Source: Flavobacterium sangjuense
Lineage (GTDB): Bacteria; Bacteroidota; Bacteroidia; Flavobacteriales; Flavobacteriaceae
Assembly (NCBI RefSeq): GCF_004797125.1
Contig: NZ_CP038810.1
Span: 2,480,001 to 2,544,000 of the forward strand
Length of the DNA stretch: 64,000 bases
Reading direction: 5' to 3'
A program made the position numbers and the translations under genes. Shown piece by piece: positions 26,921 through 35,839 of this stretch. The notes beneath the pieces are model-generated. The model was not told where the DNA came from, made no database searches, and was given only the letters and a program-made list of their open reading frames with translations. Numbering within the stretch: the first letter of the stretch is position 1; every line of letters begins with the position of its first letter.

Positions 26921-28117
26921 ATGCCTAATTCCTTCACATTAGCGAAAAGAAATACCATTCTAAACAGAATGGCAGAACTTCTTGAACAAGAGAGATCCAG
27001 CATCAAAATTGTTAATCAGGAAGATATTGCTAACTATACCGGTGATGATTTGGCAATGAAAAAACGGCTTTTGGTTGATGACCAAAAAATAGACGGCATG
27101 ATTGCTTCCTTATTGCAATTAGCCAGTCAGGAAGATCCTGTTGGGAAACTTTTATATAGTTTCACTCCGGAAAACGGCATGAAAATTCAAAACAAAACTG
27201 CTGCTTTCGGAACTATTTTAATCATTTATGAATCAAGACCCGATGTAACCGTTGAAGCAACAGCTATAGCGTTTAAATCCGGAAACCGAATTCTATTGAA
27301 AGGTGGTAAAGAATCCTTACAGTCTAATTTAAAGATTATGTCTTTATGGCATCAGGCTTTATCTGATAATGACATCCCAAATAGTTGGATTAGCTATTTA
27401 AATTTTGACAGAAAAGAAACCCAACAGTTCTTAGAAAAGCCTTCTCAAAAAGTAGATTTAATTGTTCCAAGAGGTGGAGAATCGCTAATCGAGTTTGTAA
27501 AAAAACACGCTGTTTGCCCAGTAATTGTTAGCGGAAGAGGCAATAATTTTGTGTATGTAAGTCAGGAAGCTGACACAGAAAAAGCATTGGCAATTATCAT
27601 TAATGGCAAAACATCTAATATTTCGGTCTGCAATGCGTTGGACAAAGTACTTATTGATATAAATCTTCCAAATTGGGAAGCATTTGCAGAAAATGTAGTG
27701 TCGGAATTGCAAAAACGAAATGTCACTGTTTTGGGCGATGCAACTATTTCAAAAGTAACCAGCGTTCCTCAAATTGAATCGGATTTGATTTGGCATGAAG
27801 AGTTTTTAGATTATAAAATTGTCATTGGAACTGTTAACTCAAACCAGGAAGCAATTGATAAAATCAACACTTACTGTGGCGGACATTCGGCATCAATCAT
27901 CACTTCAAATGATGCAATTGCGCAAGACTTTATGGAAAATGTAGATGCAGCAGCAGTATATCAAAATGCGTCAACACGTTTTACAGATGGTGGACAATTT
28001 GGACTTGGAGGCGAATTAGCCATCAGTACAGACAAACTTCACCAACGTGGACCGCTGGGTTTGCAACATTTAGTGACTAATAAATGGTATATTTACGGCA
28101 ATGGACAAATCAGGTAA
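26921..28117 (+). CDS. proA: gamma-glutamyl phosphate reductase
   Basis: A 398-residue NADPH-dependent aldehyde-dehydrogenase-superfamily enzyme, the second step of proline synthesis. Marks are IYESRPDVTVEATAIAFKSG (about 106-125) and LIVPRGGESLIEFV (near 181). The catalytic cysteine is in TSNISVCNALDKVLID near 233, with FGLGGELAIST near the C-terminus. Unusually, proA comes before proB, and the two overlap by 17 bases, so translation is likely coupled. A proC gene is not in the window. Confidence 0.96.
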   Translation: MPNSFTLAKRNTILNRMAELLEQERSSIKIVNQEDIANYTGDDLAMKKRLLVDDQKIDGMIASLLQLASQEDPVGKLLYSFTPENGMKIQNKTAAFGTILIIYESRPDVTVEATAIAFKSGNRILLKGGKESLQSNLKIMSLWHQALSDNDIPNSWISYLNFDRKETQQFLEKPSQKVDLIVPRGGESLIEFVKKHAVCPVIVSGRGNNFVYVSQEADTEKALAIIINGKTSNISVCNALDKVLIDINLPNWEAFAENVVSELQKRNVTVLGDATISKVTSVPQIESDLIWHEEFLDYKIVIGTVNSNQEAIDKINTYCGGHSASIITSNDAIAQDFMENVDAAAVYQNASTRFTDGGQFGLGGELAISTDKLHQRGPLGLQHLVTNKWYIYGNGQIR

Positions 28118-28871
28118 AAAAAGAATTCTTTTAAAAATAGGAAGCAATACCTTAACCAAAGAAACCAATCATATTTCGAGAGGAAAGATTGAAGATATTG
28201 GGATGCAAATTGCTGCTTTAAAAGACAAGTACGAATTTGTAATCGTAAGTTCCGGCGCTATTGCTGCAGCCAAACAGTTTGTAAAATTAGAAAGTCAGGA
28301 CAAAGAAGTCTTTGTAAAACAAGCCTTGGCTTCTATAGGTCAACCTCATTTGATGCGTATTTATCAGGAAAACTTTAGCGATTTGGGTTTACTCATATCC
28401 CAATGCCTGCTATCCTACTCCGATTTTGAGAAAGCACAATCCAAAGTCAATATTGTAAACACCATAAACGTATTATTAAAAAATAATTATATTCCGATTA
28501 TAAATGAAAATGATACGGTAGCTACTGATGAAATTCAATTTGGTGATAATGATAAATTGGCGGCACTAACCGCTGTTTTATTGAATGCTGACATATTAAT
28601 CATCGCTACAAATACCAATGGAATTTATACCAAAGCTTCTATCAATAATGAAATTCCTGAAACCATTTCGATAGTAACTGATTTAAAAGTATTAGAAAAG
28701 GAAATTGGTGATTCAAAGTCGTCTCATGGAACAGGTGGAATGCAATCTAAAATTGAAGCGGCAACTATTGCCAAAGAAGGCAAAATAGAAACCTGGATAG
28801 TTAATGGATTAGAAGATAACTTCATCCTGAAAGCTTTAAAGAATGAAAACAGGTTTACTAAAATAGTATAA
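28101..28871 (+). CDS. proB: glutamate 5-kinase, short form
   Basis: A 256-residue amino-acid-kinase-family enzyme that phosphorylates the gamma-carboxyl of glutamate. It has KIGSNTLTKE at the N-terminus (11-20), VIVSSGAIAAAKQ (about 47-59), INENDTVATDEIQFGDNDKL (about 136-155) and GTGGMQSKIEAA (near 214). The chain ends after the kinase domain. The C-terminal PUA domain of the E. coli enzyme is absent, as in many Bacteroidota. The start lies within proA; no later ATG fits as well. Confidence 0.95.
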   Translation: MDKSGKKRILLKIGSNTLTKETNHISRGKIEDIGMQIAALKDKYEFVIVSSGAIAAAKQFVKLESQDKEVFVKQALASIGQPHLMRIYQENFSDLGLLISQCLLSYSDFEKAQSKVNIVNTINVLLKNNYIPIINENDTVATDEIQFGDNDKLAALTAVLLNADILIIATNTNGIYTKASINNEIPETISIVTDLKVLEKEIGDSKSSHGTGGMQSKIEAATIAKEGKIETWIVNGLEDNFILKALKNENRFTKIV

Positions 28872-28872
28872 C

Positions 28873-29259
28873 CTAAATAAACTGCTTTAATTTTCCGGCA
28901 TCAATGCTTCCATGCGAATCATTAAAAACCGCTGTTCCATCCTTGATAACAATTAGTTGTGGCGATTGATGAAATACCCCAAACCGACTGGCAATTTCAT
29001 CCGAGACATTTCTGTGTTCTAACAAGTCTAAGAAATAAGGTGTGATTTTTTCGTGCAAATCAAACTCGTTTTCAAATTGCTTCAAAACCATTCGGCTCAC
29101 ACCACAACGCGTACTGTGTTTAAAAATAATAACGGGCTTTTCTGCTGACTCGGCAATTATTTCATTCAGTTGACCTAAATCAGCCAACTGCCTCCATCCT
29201 ACTTTTGAATCGGATTGATTTTCTTCAGAAGAACTAAAAATGCTATTTAAAAAACCCAT
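28873..29259 (-). CDS. ytxJ: bacillithiol-system redox protein YtxJ
   Basis: A 128-residue thioredoxin-fold protein with a single active cysteine, Cys52, in IIFKHSTRCGVSRMVLKQF. The later cis-proline region reads FGVFHQSPQLIVIKDG. The family (DUF2847, YtxJ) is a monothiol bacilliredoxin-like protein thought to remove bacillithiol from oxidised proteins. This suggests, but does not prove, that the organism makes bacillithiol. The gene is convergent with proB, leaving one base between them, so any terminator must overlap coding sequence. Confidence 0.9.
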   Translation of the reverse strand: MGFLNSIFSSSEENQSDSKVGWRQLADLGQLNEIIAESAEKPVIIFKHSTRCGVSRMVLKQFENEFDLHEKITPYFLDLLEHRNVSDEIASRFGVFHQSPQLIVIKDGTAVFNDSHGSIDAGKLKQFI

Positions 29260-29418
29260 AATTGTCTGTTTTTAAGACACTTTGTCTTGTTTATATGATA
29301 AAAATCATTTGAAAAAAGACATTCTGTCTGTAATTTTACGTTGGAACACAAATTGAGCAACGCTCGGCAAAGATATACATCTGAAAACATAATTAATTTA
29401 TTTTAACAACACACAACA

Positions 29419-32022
29419 ATGAACATAAATAATTTAACCATCAAATCGCAGGAAGCATTGCAACAAGCACAGCACATTGCACAAGGTTTTGGTCAGCAAC
29501 AGCTCGAGAACGAACATATTTTCAAGGGAATTCTGGAAGTTGACGAAAACGTTACACCATTCATTTTGAAAAAACTCAATGTGAATGTCGATTTATTTGA
29601 AAAGATATTAGACAGCACTATTCAAAGCTTCCCAAAAGTTTCAGGAAGTGAACTCATGTTGTCCCGAGAAGCGAACAATGCTTTGAACGAAGCGAATATC
29701 ATCGCCAAAAAAATGAACGATGAATATGTTTCCATCGAGCATTTGATTTTGGCCATATTCAAATCTAAAAGTAAGGTTGCCCAAATCTTAAAAGACCAAG
29801 GGGTTACCGAAAAAGGATTAGAATCGGCTATTGCCGAAATCCGAAAAGGCGAACGCGTGACTTCTGCTTCTGCCGAAGAAACGTATAATGCTTTGAACAA
29901 ATATGCTAAAAACCTCAACGAATTAGCGAGTCAGGGAAAACTGGATCCCGTTATAGGACGTGATGAGGAAATTCGCAGAGTGTTGCAAATACTAACACGT
30001 CGTACTAAAAATAATCCGATGCTCGTTGGTGAACCCGGTGTTGGTAAAACAGCTATTGCCGAAGGTTTAGCACACAGAATCGTAGATGGCGACGTTCCCG
30101 AAAATCTTAAAGACAAAGTCGTTTATTCGCTTGATATGGGTTCACTGATTGCTGGTGCCAAATATAAAGGTGAATTTGAAGAACGATTGAAAGCGGTGGT
30201 AAAAGAAGTAACTTCTGCCGAAGGTGATATTGTACTTTTCATTGATGAAATCCATACGCTTGTTGGTGCCGGAGGTGGCGAAGGCGCAATGGATGCAGCC
30301 AATATTTTGAAACCTGCTCTGGCTCGTGGTGAATTGCGTGCTATCGGTGCAACAACATTGGATGAATATCAAAAATACTTCGAAAAAGACAAAGCATTGG
30401 AACGACGTTTTCAAAAAATTATGATTGACGAACCGGATACCGAAAGCGCCATTTCGATTCTTCGTGGTATTAAGGAAAAATATGAGACGCATCATAAAGT
30501 TCAGATAAAAGACGAGGCGATTATTGCTGCTGTTGAATTGTCACAACGTTATATTACGAATCGTTTTCTGCCGGATAAAGCCATCGATTTAATTGACGAA
30601 GCCGCTTCAAAACTGCGTATGGAAATCAATTCAAAACCCGAAGAATTGGATGTTTTGGATAGAAAAATTATGCAATTGGAAATCGAATTAGAAGCCATCA
30701 AACGCGAAAATGACGAAAGCAAAATGAAAGCGCTGAAATTAGATTTGGCGAATCTTAAAGAAGACCGAAATGAGATTTTTACCAAATGGAAATCAGAGAA
30801 AGATGTCGTAGATAATATCCAAATAACAAAAACAGAAATCGAAGACTTTAAATACGAAGCCGAACGTGCCGAACGTGATGGCGATTATGGTAAAGTAGCC
30901 GAAATCCGTTACGGAAAAATAAAAGAAGCTCAGGAACGTTTGGACAAATTTCAAAAAGAATTACTGGAAAAACAAGACGGAACTTCTTTAATAAAAGAAG
31001 AAGTAACCCGCGAAGATATTGCCGAAGTAGTTGCCAAATGGACCGGAGTTCCGGTAATGAAAATGCTACAGGGCGAAAGAGAAAAACTCCTAAAACTTGA
31101 GGACGAACTCCACCACAGAGTCGTAGGTCAGGAAGAAGCCATTGAAGCGATAAGCGATGCCGTTCGCAGAAGTCGCGCCGGATTGCAGGATATGAAAAAA
31201 CCAATCGGAACCTTCTTATTTCTGGGAACAACCGGAGTTGGAAAAACCGAATTAGCCAAAGCATTAGCCGAATATTTATTTGATGATGAAAATGCTTTGA
31301 CACGTATCGATATGAGTGAATATCAGGAACGTCACAGCGTAAGCCGATTGGTTGGTGCGCCTCCGGGTTATGTAGGTTATGACGAAGGCGGTCAACTGAC
31401 TGAAGCGGTACGTAGAAAACCGTATTCCGTAATACTGTTAGACGAAATCGAAAAAGCGCATCCTGACACGTTTAATATCTTATTACAGGTATTAGACGAA
31501 GGAAGATTGACCGATAACAAAGGACGTTTAGCCGATTTCAAAAACACGATTATCATTATGACTTCTAATATGGGAAGTGCCATCATACAGGAAAAATTTG
31601 AAAATTTAAAAGGTTCTGTAGAAGCCGCAACAGAAGCTGCCAAAGCAGAAGTTCTAGGTTTATTAAAACAAACGGTTCGTCCGGAGTTTATCAATCGTAT
31701 CGATGAAATCGTAATGTTTACGCCTTTGACCAATGCCAATATCAAACAGATTGTAGGCTTGCAGTTAAAAAATGTTATCAAAATGCTGGCGCATCAAAAC
31801 ATTACATTAGACGCAACACCGGAAGCCATTGATTATTTGGCCGAAAAAGGATTTGATCCACAATTTGGAGCGCGTCCTGTAAAAAGAGTCATTCAAAGAG
31901 AAGTCTTAAACCAGCTGTCCAAAGAAATACTGGCTGGGAAAGTAACCACTGATAGTGTTGTGCTCTTGGATAGTTTTGGCGGTCAATTAGTGTTTAGAAA
32001 TCAAAGTGAGTTAGTTTCATAA
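29419..32022 (+). CDS. clpB: ATP-dependent disaggregase ClpB
   Basis: An 867-residue chaperone that works with DnaK to rescue aggregated proteins. The N-domain spans 1-145. The first AAA domain has GEPGVGKT (204-211). A long coiled-coil middle domain follows (about 400-530; rich in Glu/Lys/Leu, for example [13 protein letters not shown]), which distinguishes it from ClpC, and there is no UVR domain. The second AAA domain has GTTGVGKT (about 604-611) and the pore-loop [17 protein letters not shown]. It stands alone between ytxJ (divergent) and a strong terminator. No CIRCE or other heat-shock operator was recognised upstream. Confidence 0.96.
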   Translation: MNINNLTIKSQEALQQAQHIAQGFGQQQLENEHIFKGILEVDENVTPFILKKLNVNVDLFEKILDSTIQSFPKVSGSELMLSREANNALNEANIIAKKMNDEYVSIEHLILAIFKSKSKVAQILKDQGVTEKGLESAIAEIRKGERVTSASAEETYNALNKYAKNLNELASQGKLDPVIGRDEEIRRVLQILTRRTKNNPMLVGEPGVGKTAIAEGLAHRIVDGDVPENLKDKVVYSLDMGSLIAGAKYKGEFEERLKAVVKEVTSAEGDIVLFIDEIHTLVGAGGGEGAMDAANILKPALARGELRAIGATTLDEYQKYFEKDKALERRFQKIMIDEPDTESAISILRGIKEKYETHHKVQIKDEAIIAAVELSQRYITNRFLPDKAIDLIDEAASKLRMEINSKPEELDVLDRKIMQLEIELEAIKRENDESKMKALKLDLANLKEDRNEIFTKWKSEKDVVDNIQITKTEIEDFKYEAERAERDGDYGKVAEIRYGKIKEAQERLDKFQKELLEKQDGTSLIKEEVTREDIAEVVAKWTGVPVMKMLQGEREKLLKLEDELHHRVVGQEEAIEAISDAVRRSRAGLQDMKKPIGTFLFLGTTGVGKTELAKALAEYLFDDENALTRIDMSEYQERHSVSRLVGAPPGYVGYDEGGQLTEAVRRKPYSVILLDEIEKAHPDTFNILLQVLDEGRLTDNKGRLADFKNTIIIMTSNMGSAIIQEKFENLKGSVEAATEAAKAEVLGLLKQTVRPEFINRIDEIVMFTPLTNANIKQIVGLQLKNVIKMLAHQNITLDATPEAIDYLAEKGFDPQFGARPVKRVIQREVLNQLSKEILAGKVTTDSVVLLDSFGGQLVFRNQSELVS

Positions 32023-32043
32023 GTTTTTATAAAGGTTAGTTTT

Positions 32044-32082
32044 AAGCCCCGATGGTGGAAACACTATTGGGGCTTTTTTTTT
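32044..32082 (+). terminator. terminator after clpB
   Basis: A long stem, AAGCCCCGATGGTG / CACTATTGGGGCTT, closed by GAAA and followed by a run of ten T, lies 22 bases after the clpB stop. Confidence 0.93.
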
Positions 32083-32170
32083 TATTAGGAGCGCAGCAAT
32101 TCTTTTATTCAGGAAGTTCACTCCCGCTGTCCGCACTACACGGTAGTTTGCTTCCATCGGGGCTAAAAAG
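32083..32170. repeat. dispersed flavobacterial intergenic repeat, copy 2
   Basis: It begins TTATTAGGAGC, carries CCCGCTGTCCGCACTACACG, and ends ATCGGGGCTAAAAAGG. It matches copy 1 at 642-705, with an insertion of about 25 bases in its left half. Confidence 0.75.
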
Positions 32171-32227
32171 GGCGCACTTTTTCCTGTTCTCTTTTCCCTA
32201 ATCCCTTTTTTTCTCTATTTTTGGTAC

Positions 32228-32710
32228 ATGCTTCAAAAATTAAAACGTCATAAAGAACTCTTCAGTTATGCATTAGCAATGGCTATACTAATGTTGTTGT
32301 TGCGTTGGTTAGAGTTTAGGTTTTTGATTTTAGAACATCAGTATGAAATCTATGTCGGATTGATCGCTGTTTTCTTTTTATTGTTTGGCATTTGGGCTGC
32401 CAACAAAGTAACAAAACCCAAAGAAAAAACCGTTATCATAGAAAAAGAAGTTAGAGTAATCTCAAACGATGACTTTGTATTAAATGAAACCGAACTGCAG
32501 GAACGAAAAATAAGCAAGCGTGAACTGGAAGTGTTAACTTTAATGGCAGAAGGTTTAAGCAATCAGGAAATTGCCGAGCGCTTATTTGTTTCGCTTAATA
32601 CAATCAAAACGCACAGTGCCAAACTGTTTGAAAAACTGGAAGTTAAAAGAAGAACACAAGCCATTGAAACCGCTAAAAAACTTTTGCTGCTTCCTCCTAC
32701 TTTAGGATGA
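32228..32710 (+). CDS. membrane-anchored LuxR-type transcription regulator
   Basis: A 160-residue protein with two N-terminal membrane helices (about 13-30 and 40-60), a charged linker (KPKEKTVIIEKEVRVI) and a C-terminal LuxR/GerE helix-turn-helix (about 92-150). The HTH core reads KISKRELEVLTLMAEGLSNQ followed by EIAERLFVSLNTIKTHSAKL. There is no receiver domain, so signal input may come through the membrane part. The next gene (DUF4199) lies about 115 bp downstream in the same direction; this pairing recurs in flavobacteria in my recollection. DNA targets are unknown. Confidence 0.9.
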   Translation: MLQKLKRHKELFSYALAMAILMLLLRWLEFRFLILEHQYEIYVGLIAVFFLLFGIWAANKVTKPKEKTVIIEKEVRVISNDDFVLNETELQERKISKRELEVLTLMAEGLSNQEIAERLFVSLNTIKTHSAKLFEKLEVKRRTQAIETAKKLLLLPPTLG

Positions 32711-32765
32711 TTTATATAAAATCACCCAAAAGGATGAGGTGTTTTCAAACTACATTCTTAAACTT

Positions 32766-32808
32766 TGCTCTCACTCGAGGTCGAAAGACCGAACAGAACG
32801 AAGTTAAA
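32766..32808. repeat. short GC-richer hairpin repeat before the DUF4199 gene
   Basis: CTCGAGGTCGAAAGACCGAA contains GGTC-GAAA-GACC and differs in composition from the surrounding AT-rich sequence. It resembles flavobacterial intergenic repeat fragments (CTCGGGTC / CGAAGTCGAA type). Function unknown. Confidence 0.45.
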
Positions 32809-32824
32809 TTTAAAACAAAATAGT

Positions 32825-33352
32825 ATGAAAAAAATTATCTTAACTTATGGTTTAATTGCCGGAGCCATCGTGACCGCATTTATGGCGTATGGCGTCTATT
32901 CATTAAACAAAAATCCGGATTACGAAGGCAGCATGATTTTAGGCTATACCGGAATGCTGGTAGCCTTTTCATTTGTATTCATCGGAGTGAAAAATTATCG
33001 CGACAAGCAAAATAATGGAGCAATCACCTTTGGAAGAGCCTTAAAAATAGGCGCGTTGATATCTTTAATTGCCTCAACGATTTATGTTGGAGTTTGGTTG
33101 ATTGAATACTACTGCCTGTATCCCGATTTTATGGAGAAATATTCTGCAGCTGCGATTCAAAAAATGAGCACTTCCGGAATATCTGCTACTGAATTAAAAG
33201 CCAAAACAGATGAAATGCTCATGATGAAGGAAATGTATAAAAATCCGTTTTGGGTAATTGTCTTTACCTATGTAGAAGTACTTATCCCAATTGGATTATT
33301 GGTACCGATAATCAGTGCTTTGATTTTAAAACGAAAAGTGCAATCAGCCTAA
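32825..33352 (+). CDS. DUF4199 membrane protein
   Basis: A 175-residue protein starting at the ATG at 32825 (MKKIILTYGLIAG); an in-frame TTG 60 bases earlier would read through the hairpin repeat and is rejected. Four predicted helices lie at about 4-22, 36-53, 70-95 and 147-168. The sequence YTGMLVAFSFVFIGVKNYRD, followed by GAITFGRALKIG, is characteristic of DUF4199, a Bacteroidota membrane family of unknown function. It probably forms a unit with the LuxR-type gene upstream. Confidence 0.9.
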   Translation: MKKIILTYGLIAGAIVTAFMAYGVYSLNKNPDYEGSMILGYTGMLVAFSFVFIGVKNYRDKQNNGAITFGRALKIGALISLIASTIYVGVWLIEYYCLYPDFMEKYSAAAIQKMSTSGISATELKAKTDEMLMMKEMYKNPFWVIVFTYVEVLIPIGLLVPIISALILKRKVQSA

Positions 33353-33356
33353 CAAT

Positions 33357-33391
33357 AAAAAAAGCCTATTCAAATTGAATAGGCTTTTTTA
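33357..33391. terminator. bidirectional terminator between DUF4199 and acs genes
   Basis: AAAAAAGCCTATTCAA / TTGAATAGGCTTTTTT is a near-perfect palindrome between two convergent genes. Confidence 0.92.
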
Positions 33392-35299
33392 TTATACTCT
33401 TCCATTTTTAATCTCATCCACAATTTCGGGATTCAATAAAGTAGAAGTATCTCCAAAATTGCTAAAATCGCCTTCAGCAATCTTTCGCAAAATTCGACGC
33501 ATGATTTTCCCTGAACGTGTTTTAGGCAGGTTTGATACAAACTGGATTTTATCAAGCTTGGCAATCGGACCAATTTGGTTAGAAATAATCTGATTTATCT
33601 CTATGGCTAAATTATCCTGATTTCTGGTTTCTCCAATTTCTTTGAGTATAACAAAGCCATACAATGCATTTCCTTTAACATCGTGAGGGAAACCAACAAT
33701 AGCACTTTCAGCTATTGCCGGATGCTCATTGATAGCATCTTCAATAGGAGCTGTACCAAGATTGTGTCCCGAAACAATGATCACATCATCCACTCTACCC
33801 GTAATTCTGTAATACCCAACTTCATCGCGCAAAGCACCATCTCCAGTGAAATATTTACCCGGAAAGGCCGTAAAATACGTTTCTTTATAACGCTGGTGAT
33901 CGCCCCAAATCGTTCGGGCTATCGATGGCCATGGAAATTTAATACACAAACTTCCGGTAACCTGATTGCCTTCAATTTCGTTGCGTAATTCATCCATCAA
34001 AACAGGTTGAATTCCAGGTAATGGCAATGACGCATAAGTTGGTTTAGTTGGTGTTACAAAAGGAACCGGCGAAATCATAATTCCTCCTGTCTCGGTTTGC
34101 CACCAGGTATCAACAAGTGGACAGCGTTTGCCGCCAACGTGATCGTTATACCAATGCCACGCTTCTTCATTTATAGGTTCACCAACAGAACCAATAACTT
34201 TTAACGACTTCAACGGAAAACGTTGTACATAATCAAGGCTTTCTTTTGCTAACGAACGAATAGCTGTTGGTGCCGTATAGAATTGTGTAATTTTATGTTT
34301 TTCGATTACTTCCCAAAAACGACTGAAATCAGGATAAGAAGGAACACCTTCAAAAATCACTGTTGTGGCTCCGTTCAATAATGGTCCGTAAAGAATATAA
34401 GAATGTCCGGTAATCCAACCAATATCAGCAGTACACCAAAAAATATCATTCTCTTCGTAGGCAAAAACATTTTTAAAAGTATAGGCAGTATAAACCATAT
34501 AACCGGCTGTGGTATGCACCATCCCTTTTGGCTTTCCGGTTGAGCCCGAAGTGTAAAGTATGAATAACGGATCTTCAGCATCCATAACTTCGGCTACGTT
34601 ATTTGGAATCGCAGCATCGAGTAATGGTTGCAGCCAAAAATCTCTGCCATCTTTCATAGTTACTTCAGTATTCGTTCTTTTAACGACCAATACTTTTTCC
34701 ACACAAGGTGTTTTTTCTAAAGCTTCATCCACAATTCCTTTTAGGTCAATGGATTTATTTCCACGATAACTCCCATCAGAAGTAATGACCATTTTACATT
34801 CGCAGTCATTAATACGCGCTGCAACTGCCGAAGCAGAAAATCCTGCAAATACTACTGAATGCACTGCTCCAATTCGGGCGCAGGCCAAAGTAGCAACTGC
34901 TAATTCGGGAATCATTGGCAAATAAATACAAACTCTGTCTCCTTTTTGAATACCTTGTTCTCTGAGCACATTCGCCATTCTGGCAACTCTGTCGTACAAT
35001 TCGTTATACGAAATATGTAATGCCTCTTCATCAGGATTATTTGGTTCAAAGATGATAGCCGTTTTATCTCCACGTCTCGCCAAATGCCTGTCAATACAGT
35101 TTTTGGTAATATTAACTTTGGCATCAACAAACCATTTGAAACTTGCTTCTGAAAAATTAAATTCAAAAACCTTCTCCCATTTTTGATACCAGGTAAAGTT
35201 TTCTTCGGCAATCTTATCCCAAAACTTTCTAGGTTCCCGGACAGATTTTTTATACATCTTGAAATAATGTTCTAAATTGAGAATTTTATAGTAGCTCAT
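33392..35299 (-). CDS. acs: acetyl-CoA synthetase (AMP-forming)
   Basis: A 635-residue adenylate-forming enzyme activating acetate to acetyl-CoA. The phosphate loop is LYTSGSTGKPKGMVHTT (about 250-266), the signature VDTWWQTETGG is near 397, and the acylation-site motif LPKTRSGKIMRRIL with the catalytic lysine is near 597-610. The N-terminal ACAS_N segment (FWDKIAEENFTWYQKWEKVF) is present, which separates it from other acyl-CoA ligases. It is divergent from the 2292-residue adhesin, with a 540-bp gap containing a 60-bp sequence repeated at 42779. Acetylation control of the active lysine is known in the family, but no pat/cob gene is near. Confidence 0.95.
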   Translation of the reverse strand: MSYYKILNLEHYFKMYKKSVREPRKFWDKIAEENFTWYQKWEKVFEFNFSEASFKWFVDAKVNITKNCIDRHLARRGDKTAIIFEPNNPDEEALHISYNELYDRVARMANVLREQGIQKGDRVCIYLPMIPELAVATLACARIGAVHSVVFAGFSASAVAARINDCECKMVITSDGSYRGNKSIDLKGIVDEALEKTPCVEKVLVVKRTNTEVTMKDGRDFWLQPLLDAAIPNNVAEVMDAEDPLFILYTSGSTGKPKGMVHTTAGYMVYTAYTFKNVFAYEENDIFWCTADIGWITGHSYILYGPLLNGATTVIFEGVPSYPDFSRFWEVIEKHKITQFYTAPTAIRSLAKESLDYVQRFPLKSLKVIGSVGEPINEEAWHWYNDHVGGKRCPLVDTWWQTETGGIMISPVPFVTPTKPTYASLPLPGIQPVLMDELRNEIEGNQVTGSLCIKFPWPSIARTIWGDHQRYKETYFTAFPGKYFTGDGALRDEVGYYRITGRVDDVIIVSGHNLGTAPIEDAINEHPAIAESAIVGFPHDVKGNALYGFVILKEIGETRNQDNLAIEINQIISNQIGPIAKLDKIQFVSNLPKTRSGKIMRRILRKIAEGDFSNFGDTSTLLNPEIVDEIKNGRV

Positions 35300-35343
35300 A
35301 GTGTTGGTGTAATATTTTTATAAAAATACTACTTTATTGTAAT

Positions 35344-35403
35344 TTAAAAAGAAATTCATTCTCAAAATACTTGCATTATTTTACTAAAACGATATAGTAC
35401 TTG
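35344..35403. repeat. 60-bp direct repeat, left copy (flanks the adhesin gene)
   Basis: Identical in 59 of 60 positions to 42779-42838; the one difference is C at 35361 against T at 42796. It includes CAAAATACTTGCATTATTTT and the partly symmetrical TACTAAAACGATATAGTA. The two copies are 7435 bp apart and in the same orientation. Confidence 0.95.
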
Positions 35404-35839
35404 ACAATTTTTTTTAATGCAAAAGGTGAAAGGTAAATTCATCAAAATGCATTTTGTGATTTAACAATGTTGATTCATCGGTGAAAATTACATTTCATCG
35501 GATTTATTATTTTTAACAAAATAAAAACTGTTAAATTTAATTCAGATTTTTTGATAAAGTAACACCTACTTTTATTAATTAAATTATCTTTTGTTTACGG
35601 AAATCAATTTCCTCCATAATTGATGCTTGATTCCGTTTCAACCTACTTTTTTTTCGCGTTACCTACTAATGGTTATTTAAGCACTTTTTGTGTTTAAATC
35701 GCTCCTCAAGTCGTGTTTTACTTTCCTTTTTGGAGAGTGAGGCTTATTTACTATTGCGCATTGGGAAGAAGCCGAAAATCCCTTCAAAGAGTAGGTAACT
35801 GAATATTACAACTAAACAAGCAACTTAAAACCAAAAAAA
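35404..35839. promoter_or_regulatory. long leader region of the 2292-residue adhesin
   Basis: No gene is seen. Structure includes TTCATCGGTGAAA (35474-35486) with ATTTCATCGG nearby, related to the palindrome at 5111. Three ACCTACT copies lie at about 35566, 35641 and 35661. A perfect 10-bp inverted repeat, GTTACCTACT (35658-35667) / AGTAGGTAAC (35790-35799), brackets a GC-richer segment that can fold further (CTCCTCA with TGAGG; GGGA with TCCC). A structured 5' leader or a regulator-binding region is inferred. Confidence 0.5.

Noticed and set aside
30848..31303. A 151-residue antisense frame inside clpB
   Set aside because: It is fully opposite a highly conserved AAA+ region; its Leu/Arg/Phe-rich composition is the usual mirror of such codons and shows no domain.
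32765..32824. N-terminal extension of the DUF4199 protein from a TTG start
   Set aside because: The extension would translate a hairpin repeat (Glu/Arg-rich, unlike a membrane N-terminus); the ATG at 32825 gives a normal first helix.
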